From Protonemura montana (Eukaryota > Arthropoda > Insecta > Plecoptera > Nemouridae), in the NCBI GenBank assembly GCA_947568835.1, contig CANOQG010000007.1:4092001-4156000 (forward strand): a stretch of DNA of 64,000 nucleotides, written 5' to 3'. The notes under the pieces are model-generated. The model made no database searches. It saw only the letters and a program-made list of their open reading frames with translations, and was not told where the DNA came from. Of the stretch, positions 55,890 to 64,000 are shown one piece after another. The position numbers were made by a program, and so were the translations under genes. Positions within the stretch are counted from its first letter, which is position 1, and each line of letters starts with the position of its first letter.

Positions 55890-58800
55890 AGGACATGAGA
55901 CAGGACATAGGGCAGGACATGGGGCAGGACATGGGACTTGGGGCAAGACATGGGGCAGGACATGGGGCAGGACATGGGGCAGGACATGGGGCAGGACATG
56001 GGGCAGGACATGGGACATGGGGCAGGACATGGGGCAGGACATGGGGCAGGACATGGGGCAGGACATGGGGCAGGACATGGGGCAGGACATAGGGCAGGCC
56101 ATGGGGCAGGACATGGGGCAGGACATGGAGCAGGACAAGGGACATGACATGGGACAGGACATGGGGCAGGACATGGGGCAGGACATGAGACAGGACATAG
56201 GGCAGGACATGGGGCAGGACATGGGGCAGGACATGAGGCAGGACATGGGACATGGGGAAAGACATGGGGCAGGACATGGGGCAGGACATGGGGCAGGACA
56301 TGGGGCAGGACATGGGACAGGACATAGGGCAGGACATGGGGCAGGACATGGGGCAGGACATGGGGCAGGACATGGGACAGGACATGGAGCAGGACATGGG
56401 GCAGGACATGGGGCAGGACATGGGACAGGACATAGGGAAGGACATGGGGCAGGAAATGGGGCAGGACATGGGGCAGGACATGGGGCAGGACATGAGGCAG
56501 GACATTGGACAGGACATGGGGCAAAACATGGGGCAGGACATGGGACTGGACATGGGGCAGGACATGGGGCAGGACATGGGGCAGGACATGAGGCAGGACA
56601 TTGGACAGGACATGGGGCAAAACATGGGGCAGGACATGGGACTGGACATGGGGCAGGACATGGGGCAGGACATGGGGCAGGACATGGGGCAGGACATGGA
56701 GCAGGACATGGGACATGACATGGGACAGGACATGGGGCAGGACATGGGGCAGGACATGGGGAAGGACATAGGGCAGGACATGGGGCAGGACATGGGGCAG
56801 GACATGGGGCAGGACATAGGGCAGGACATGGGGCAGGACATGGGGCAGGACATGGAGCAGGACATGGGGCAGGACATTGGGCAGGACATGGGACAGGACA
56901 TGGGGCAGGACATGGGGCAGGACATGGGGCAGGATATGAGGCAGGACATGGGGCAGGACATGAGGCAGGACATGGGACATGAGGTAAGACATGGGGCAGG
57001 ACATGGAGCAGGACATGGGACAGGACATGGGGCAGGACATGGGGCAGGACATGGGGCATGACATGGGACATGGGGCAGGACATGGGGTGGAACATGGAGC
57101 AGAAAATGGGGCACGACATGGGGCAGGACATAGGGCAGGACATGGGGCAGGACATGGGGCAGGACATGGGGCAGGACATGGGACATGGGGCAAGACATGG
57201 GGCAGGACATAGGGCAGGACATGGGGCAGGACATGGGGCAGGACATGGGACAGGACATAGGGCAGGACATGGGGAAGGACATGGGGCAGGAAATGTGGCA
57301 GGACATGGGACATGGGGCAGGACAGGGGGAGGACATGGAGCGGGACATGGGGCAGGACATGGGGCAGGACATGGGGCAGGACATGGGACATGGGGCAGGA
57401 CAGGGGGAGGACATGGAGCAGGACATGGGGCAGGACATGGGGCAGGACATGGGACAGGACATAGGGAAGGACATGGGGCAGGACATGGGGCAGGACATGG
57501 GGCAGGACATGGGACATGGGGCAAGACATGGGACAGGACATGGGGCAGAACATGGGGCAGGACATGGGGCAGGACATGGGGCGGGACATAGGCCAGGACA
57601 TGGGGCAGGAAATGGGACAGGACAAAGGGCAGGACATGGGGCAGGACATGGGACATGGGGCAGGACATGGGGCAGGACATGGGGCATGACATGGGGCAGG
57701 ACATGGGACAGGACATGGGGCAGGACATGGGGCAGGACATGGGGCAGGACATGGGGCAGGACATGAGGCAGGACATGGGACAGGACATGGGGCAGGACAT
57801 GGGGCAGGACATGGGACATGGGGCAGGACATGGGGCAGGACATGGAGCAGGAGATGGGGCAGGAAATGGGGCAGGACATGGGACAGGACATAGGGCAGGA
57901 CATGGGGCAGGACATGAGGCAGGACATGGGGCAGGACATGGGACATAGGGCAGGACAGGGGAAGGACATGGAGCAGGACATGGGGCAGGACATGGGGCAG
58001 GACATAAGACAGGACATAGGGCAGGACATGGGGTAGGACATGGGGCAGATCATGGGGCAGGACATGGGACATGGGGCAAGACATGGGGCAGGACATGGGG
58101 CAGGACATGGGGCAGGACATGGGGCAGATCATGGGGCAGGACATGGGACATGGGGCAGGACATGGGGCAGGACATGGGGCAGGACATGGGGCAGGACATG
58201 GGGCAGGACATGGGGCAGGACATAGGGCAGGCCATGGGGCAGGACATGGGGCAGGACATGGAGCAGGACATGGGACATGACATGGGACAGGACATGGGGC
58301 AGGACATGGCGCAGGACATGGGGCAGGACATGGGGCAGGACATGGGGCAGGACATAGGGCAGGACATGGGGTAGGACATGAGGCAGGACATGGGACAGGA
58401 CATGGGGCAGGACATGGGGCAGGACATGGGACAGGACATAGGGCAGGACATGAGGCAGGACATGGGGCAAAACATGGGGCAGGACATGGGACAGGACATG
58501 GGGCAGGACATTGGCCAGGCTATGGGGCAGGACATGGGGCAGGACATGAGGCAGGACATGGGACATGGGGAAAGACATGGGGCAGGACATGGGGCAGGAC
58601 ATGGGGCAGGACATGGGGCAGGACATGGGACAGGACATAGGGCAGGACATGGGGCAGGACATGGGGCAGGACATGGGGCAGGACATGGGACAGGACATGG
58701 AGCAGGACATGGGGCAGGACATGGGGCAGGACATGGGACAGGACATAGGGAAGGACATGGGGCAGGAAATGGGGCAGGACATGGGGCAGGACATGGGGCA

Positions 58801-60275
58801 GGACATGAGGCAGGACATTGGACAGGACATGGGGCAAAACATGGGGCAGGACATGGGACTGGACATGGGGCAGGACATGGGGCAGGACATGGGGCAGGAC
58901 ATGGGGCAGGACATAGGGCAGGACATGGGGCAGGACATGGGGCAGGACATGGGGCAGGACATAGGGCAGGACATGGGGCAGGACATGGGGCAGGACATGG
59001 AGCAGGACATGGGGCAGGACATTGGGCAGGACATGGGACAGGACATGGGGCAGGACATGGGGCAGGACATGGGGCAGGATATGAGGCAGGACATGGGGCA
59101 GGACATGAGGCAGGACATGGGACATGAGGTAAGACATGGGGCAGGACATGGAGCAGGACATGGGACAGGACATGGGGCAGGACATGGGGCAGGACATGGG
59201 GCATGACATGGGACATGGGGCAGGACATGGGGTGGAACATGGAGCAGAAAATGGGGCACGACATGGGGCAGGACATAGGGCAGGACATGGGGCAGGACAT
59301 GGGGCAGGAAATGGGGCAGGACATGGGACATGGGGCAAGACATGGGGCAGGACATAGGGCAGGACATGGGGCAGGACATGGGGCAGGACATGGGACAGGA
59401 CATAGGGCAGGACATGGGGAAGGACATGGGGCAGGAAATGGGGCAGGACATGGGACATGGGGCAGGACAGGGGGAGGACATGGAGCAGGACATGGGGCAG
59501 GACATGGGGCAGGACATGGGGCAGGACATGGGACATGGGGCAGGACAGGGGGAGGACATGGAGCAGGACATGGGGCAGGACATGGGGCAGGACATGGGAC
59601 AGGACATAGGGAAGGACATGGGGCAGGACATGGGGCAGGACATGGGGCAGGACATGGGACATGGGGCAAGACATGGGACAGGACATGGGGCAGAACATGG
59701 GGCAGGACATGGGGCAGGACATGGGGCGGGACATAGGCCAGGACATGGGGCAGGAAATGGGACAGGACAAAGGGCAGGACATGGGGCAGGACATGGGACA
59801 TGGGGCAGGACATGGGGCAGGACATGGGGCATGACATGGGGCAGGACATGGGACAGGACATGGGGCAGGACATGGGGCAGGACATGGGGCAGGACATGGG
59901 GCAGGACATGAGGCAGGACATGGGACAGGACATGGGGCAGGACATGGGGCAGGACATGGGACATGGGGCAGGACATGGGGCAGGACATGGAGCAGGAGAT
60001 GGGGCAGGAAATGGGGCAGGACATGGGACAGGACATAGGGCAGGACATGGGGCAGGACATGAGGCAGGACATGGGGCAGGACATGGGACATAGGGCAGGA
60101 CAGGGGAAGGACATGGAGCAGGACATGGGGCAGGACATGGGGCAGGACATAAGACAGGACATAGGGCAGGACATGGGGTAGGACATGGGGCAGATCATGG
60201 GGCAGGACATGGGACATGGGGCAAGACATGGGGCAGGACATGGGGCAGGACATGGGGCAGGACATGGGGCAGATC
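53173..60275 (+). repeat. Four GATC site pairs of the right B domain
   Basis: Pairs start at 53173/53252, 55318/55397, 58048/58127 and 60193/60272, again 79 bp apart, with 2,145, 2,730 and 2,145 bp between pairs. The constant 79-bp spacing in all nine pairs of the window shows one common ancestor for both B domains. Confidence 0.9.
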
Positions 60276-60764
60276 ATGGGGCAGGACATGGGACATGGGG
60301 CAGGACATGGGGCAGGACATGGGGCAGGACATGGGGCAGGACATGGGGCAGGACATGGGGCAGGACATAGGGCAGGCCATGGGGCAGGACATGGGGCAGG
60401 ACATGGAGCAGGACATGGGACATGACATGGGACAGGACATGGGGCAGGACATGGCGCAGGACATGGGGCAGGACATGGGGCAGGACATGGGGCAGGACAT
60501 AGGGCAGGACATGGGGTAGGACATGAGGCAGGACATGGGACAGGACATGGGGCAGGACATGGGGCAGGACATGGGACAGGACATAGGGCAGGACATGAGG
60601 CAGGACATGGGGCAAAACATGGGGCAGGACATGGGACAGGACATGGGGCAGGACATTGGCCAGGCTATGGGGCAGGACATGGGGCAGGACATGAGGCAGG
60701 ACATGGGACATGGGGAAAGACATGGGGCAGGACATGGGGCAGGACATGGGGCAGGACATGGGGC
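55890..60764 (+). repeat. 4,875-bp tandem duplication, copy 2
   Basis: Collinear with 51,015-55,889: catgggacttgggg near 55,936, a doubled 96-bp block near 56.5-56.7 kb (compare 51.6-51.8 kb), GTAAG at 56,984 and 59,129, and GATC pairs at 58,048/58,127 and 60,193/60,272. GATC-to-GATC intervals across the two copies are 2,145, 2,730 and 2,145 bp. The 2,730-bp interval spans the copy junction. A private change is gagcgggac near 57,340. Confidence 0.85.
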
Positions 60765-63700
60765 AGGACATGGGACAGGACATAGGGCAGGACATGGGGC
60801 AGGACATGGGGCAGGACATGGGGCAGGACATGGGACAGGACATGGAGCAGGACATGGGGCAGGACATGGGGCAGGACATGGGACAGGACATAGGGAAGGA
60901 CATGGGGCAGGAAATGGGGCAGGACATGGGGCAGGACATGGGGCAGGACATGAGGCAGGACATTGGACAGGACATGGGGCAAAACATGGGGCAGGACATG
61001 GGACTGGACATGGGGCAGGACATGGGGCAGGACATGGGGCAGGACATGGGGCAGGACATGGGACATGAGGCAGGACAGGGGGAGGACATGGAGCGGGACA
61101 TGGGGCAGGACATGGGGCAGGACATGGAGCAGGACATGGGGCAGGAAATAAGGCAGGACATGGGACAGGACATAGGGCAGGACATGGGGCAGGACATGAG
61201 GCAGGACATGGGGCAGGACATAAGACATAGGGCAGGACAGGGGGAGGACATGGAGCAGGACATGGGGCATTACATGGGGCAGGACATAAGACAGGACATA
61301 GGGCAGGACATGGGGCAGGACATGGGGCAGGACATGGGGCAGGACATGGGACATGGGGAAAGACATGGGGCAGGACATGAGGCAGGACATGGGGCAGGAC
61401 ATGGGGCAGGACATGGGGCAGGACATGGGACATAGGGCAGGACAGGGGGAGGACATGGAGCAGGACATGGGGCAGGACATGGGGCAGGACATAAGACAGG
61501 ACATAGGGCAGGACATGGGGCAGGACATGGGGCAGGACATGGGGCAGGACACGGGACATGGGGCAAGACATGGGGCAGGACATGGGGCAGGACATGGGGC
61601 AGGACATGGGGCAGGACATAGGGCAGGACATGGGGTAGGACATGAGGCAGGACATGAGACAGGACATGGGGCAGGACATGGGGCAGGACATGGGACAGGA
61701 CATATTGCAGGACATTGGGCAGGACATGGGGCAAAACATGGGGCAGGACATGGGACAGGACATGGGGCAGGACATGGGGCAGGACATGGGGCAGGACATG
61801 GGGAAGGACATGGGACATGAGGCAGGACAGGGGGAGGACATGGAGCAGGACATGGGGCAGGACATGGGGCAGGACATGGGGCAGGACATGGGACAGGACA
61901 TAGGGCAGGACATGGGGCAGGACATGAGGCAGGACATGGGGCAGGACATGGGACATAGGGCAGGACAGGGAAAGGACATGGAGCAGGACATGGGGCAGGA
62001 CATGGGGCAGGACATAAGACAGGACATAGGGCAGGACATGGGGTAGGACATGGGGCAGGACATGGGGCAGGACATGGGGCAGGACATGGGGCAGGACATG
62101 GGACATGGGGCAGGACATGGGGCAGGACATGGGGCAGGACATGGGGCAGGACATGGGGCAGGACATGGGGCAGGACATAGGGCAGGCCATGGTGCAGGAC
62201 ATGGGGCAGGACATGGAGCAGGACATGGGACATGACATGGGACAGGACATGGGGCAGGACATGGCGCAGGACATGGGGCAGGACATGGGGCAGGACATGG
62301 GGCAGGACATAGGGCAGGACATGGGGTAGGACATGAGGCAGGACATGGGACAGGACATGGGGCAGGACATGGGGCAGGACATGGGACAGGACATAGGGCA
62401 GGACATGGGGCAGGACATGGGGCAAAACATGGGGCAGGACATAAGACAGGACATGGAGCAGGACATTGGCCAGGCTATGGGGCAGGACATGGGGCAGGAC
62501 ATGAGGCAGGACATGGGACATGGGGAAAGACATGGGGCAAGACATGGGGCAGGACATGGGGCAGGACATGGGGCAGGACATGGGACAGGACATAGGGCAG
62601 GACATGGGGCAGGACATGGGGCAGGACATGGGGCAGGACATGGGACAGGACATGGAGCAGGACATGGGGCAGGACATGGGGCAGGACATGGGACAGGACA
62701 TAGGGAAGGACATGGGGCAGGACATGGGGCAGGAAATGGGACAGGACAAGGGGCAGGACATGGGGCAGGACATGGGGCAGGACATGGGGCATTACATGGG
62801 GCAGGGCATAAGACAGGACATAGGGCAGGACATGGGGCAGGACATGGGGCAGGACATGGGGCAGGACATGGGACATGGGGCAAGACATGGGGCAGGACAT
62901 GAGGCAGGACATGGGGCAGGACATGGGGCAGGACATGGGGCAGGACATGGGGTAGGACATGGGGCAGGAAATGGGACAGGACAAGGGGCAGGACATGGGG
63001 CAGGACATGGGACATGGGGCAGGACATGGGGCAGGACATGGGGCAGGACATGGGGCAGGACATGGGGCAGGACATGGGGCAGGACATGGGGCAGGACATA
63101 GGGCAGGACATGGGGCAGGACATGGGGCAGGACATGGAGCAGGACATGGGACATGACATGGGACAGGACATGGGGCAGGACATGGGGCAGGACATGGGGA
63201 AGGACATAGGGCAGGACATGGGGCAGGACATGGGGCAGGACATGGGGCAGGACATAGGGCAGGACATGGGGCAGGACATGGGGCAGGACATGGAGCAGGA
63301 CATGGGGCAGGACATTGGGCAGGACATGGGACAGGACATGGGGCAGGACATGGGGCAGGACATGGGGCAGGATATGAGGCAGGACATGGGGCAGGACATG
63401 AGGCAGGACATGGGACATGAGGTAAGTTATGGGGCAGGACATGGAGCAGGACATGGGACAGGACATGGGGCAGGACATGGGGCAGGACATGGGGCATGAC
63501 ATGGGACATGGGGCAGGACATGGGGTGGAGCATGGAGCAGAAAATGGGGCACGACATGGGGCAGGACATAGGGCAGGACATGGGGCAGGACATGGGGCAG
63601 GACATGGGGCAGGACATGGGACATGGGGCAAGACATGGGGCAGGACATAGGGCAGGACATGGGGCAGGACATGGGGCAGGACATGGGACAGGACATAGGG

Positions 63701-64000
63701 CAGGACATGGGGAAGGACATGGGGCAGGAAATGGGGCAGGACATGGGACATGGGGCAGGACAGGGGGAGGACATGGAGCAGGACATGGGGCAGGACATGG
63801 GGCAGGACATGGGGCAGGACATGGGACATGGGGCAGGACAGGGGGAGGACATGGAGCAGGACATGGGGCAGGACATGGGGCAGGACATGGGACAGGACAT
63901 AGGGAAGGACATGGGGCAGGACATGGGGCAGGACATGGGGCAGGACATGGGACATGGGGCAAGACATGGGACAGGACATGGGGCAGAACATGGGGCAGGA
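60765..64000 (+). repeat. Right-end segment matching about 23.0-26.3 kb
   Basis: Landmarks are TTA at 61,270 and 62,792, catatt at 61,701, CTA at 62,475 and GTAAGT at 63,422. These match 23,520, 25,096, 23,951, 24,779 and 25,726 at offset 37,750, changing to 37,696 after a 54-bp difference near 62.05 kb (here) versus 24.3 kb. The right edge of the window falls inside the match, opposite 26,304. Private changes include catggagc just before CTA 62,475 and G at 63,530 where 25,834 has A. Confidence 0.87.

Larger units (their letters stand above)
102..61706 (+). repeat. catatt landmark monomer, 19 copies
   Basis: This variant is the only source of TATT that I see in the array. Copies start at 102, 1995, 3739, 5862, 7953, 9713, 23951, 28111, 30234, 32127, 33871, 35994, 38085, 39845, 43295, 44918, 46414, 50188 and 61701. 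Six copies (9713, 39845, 43295, 44918, 46414, 50188) continue as catattac, the rest as catattgc. Most are followed within about 40 bp by caaaacatgg. None lies in 9.8-23.9 kb or 50.2-61.7 kb, which are mainly the B-type domains. Confidence 0.9.
2694..62477 (+). repeat. ttggccaggcta landmark monomer, 18 copies
   Basis: A compound variant holding TGGCCA and, on the minus strand, a stop codon. The CTA starts at 2703, 4567, 13192, 13998, 16504, 18553, 20770, 22915, 24779, 27075, 28939, 32835, 34699, 53645, 55790, 58520, 60665 and 62475. A spacing of 1,864 bp recurs four times (from 2703, 22915, 27075 and 32835) and a fifth time as 1,810 bp (from 60665), where 54 bp are missing. It occurs in both B units and the 3.55-kb A modules, linking the two families by descent. 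Confidence 0.88.
1..64000 (+). repeat. 12-bp G-rich satellite array (caggacatgggg)n filling the window
   Basis: Every part of the window reads as head-to-tail copies of caggacatgggg, all in one orientation, with no inversion and no foreign insertion. Common variants change one base. Each G of the GGGG run is found as A (cataggg, catgagg, catggag, catggga). The leading C is sometimes T (gtaggac). The GG of cagg is sometimes AG or AA (caagac, caaaac). Length variants are a 7-bp unit (catgggg), 11-bp units lacking one base and a 6-bp catggg. The consensus has 8/12 G+C, 9/12 purines, no CpG, one CATG and one CAG per unit. No stretch over 300 bases is anything else, so no gene, RNA gene or regulatory site can be supported. 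Long homogeneous arrays of this kind are known from eukaryotic heterochromatin. The family name and host are unknown to me. Confidence 0.98.

Noticed and set aside
1-64000. CRISPR array
   Set aside because: Direct repeats are 12 bp and contiguous. There are no unique spacers of 25-45 bp, no leader and no cas genes.
1-64000. Telomeric repeat tract
   Set aside because: The strand is G-rich, but the 12-bp unit lacks the TTAGGG-like T-plus-G pattern, no canonical telomere motif is present, and the higher-order duplication structure fits a satellite better.
1-64000. Coding minisatellite of a mucin-like or silk-like gene
   Set aside because: Frame is not kept: 7-bp and 11-bp units shift it repeatedly, and duplication offsets such as 1,496, 4,160 and 6,362 are not multiples of three. 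No flanking unique exon is in the window.
1-64000. Transposon, integrated virus, or tRNA/rRNA gene hidden in the array
   Set aside because: I read the window through and found no stretch that departs from the 12-bp monomer. The longest departures are compound variants of a few bases.
1-64000. Calling the array a centromere
   Set aside because: Higher-order organisation is compatible with it, but sequence alone cannot show centromere function. CENP-A or equivalent chromatin data would be needed.

Overview
The whole 64 kb is one uninterrupted satellite-type tandem array. The basic unit is 12 bp, caggacatgggg on the + strand. At 64,000/12 that is about 5,300 units, mostly perfect or carrying one substitution. 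I see no unique sequence, no credible protein-coding gene, no tRNA/rRNA, no CRISPR array, no transposon and no promoter. The unit is 67% G+C, 75% purine on the + strand and contains no CpG. Long homogeneous short-unit arrays with nested higher-order repeats are typical of eukaryotic heterochromatin (pericentromeric, subtelomeric or sex-chromosome). I therefore infer a eukaryotic nuclear genome read through by long-read assembly. I do not recognise this unit and cannot name the organism.

Variant monomers are not scattered at random. They form fixed barcodes that recur in the same order, so the window can be parsed as a mosaic. A-type domains carry a catatt landmark at spacings of about 1.5-2.1 kb (1-11.5 kb, about 26.6-51.3 kb, plus copies at 23,951 and 61,701). 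B-type domains carry pairs of GATC sites exactly 79 bp apart and recur every 2.05-3.3 kb (12.7-22.5 kb and 53.2-60.3 kb). The A and B domains alternate.

Above that level are large near-identical duplications. Positions 1-11,468 recur at 30,133-41,600. Positions about 2,207-7,060 recur at about 26,579-31,432 and again 5,760 bp later. Positions about 18,560-26,304 recur at about 56,214-64,000. A 4,875-bp tandem duplication fills about 51,015-60,764. The region 41.6-51.3 kb is a patchwork of overlapping duplications with offsets of 1,496, 1,623, 3,450, 3,774 and 6,362 bp. Almost every part of the window therefore has a close copy elsewhere in it.

The minus strand has very long stop-free stretches (up to 6,163 codons). 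These follow from the unit's composition: no consensus frame on that strand contains a stop, so the stretches are not evidence of genes. The main interest is the hierarchical architecture, the strand asymmetry with quadruplex-forming potential, the lack of CpG, and the record of recent amplification. I found no evidence of an encoded biological system.
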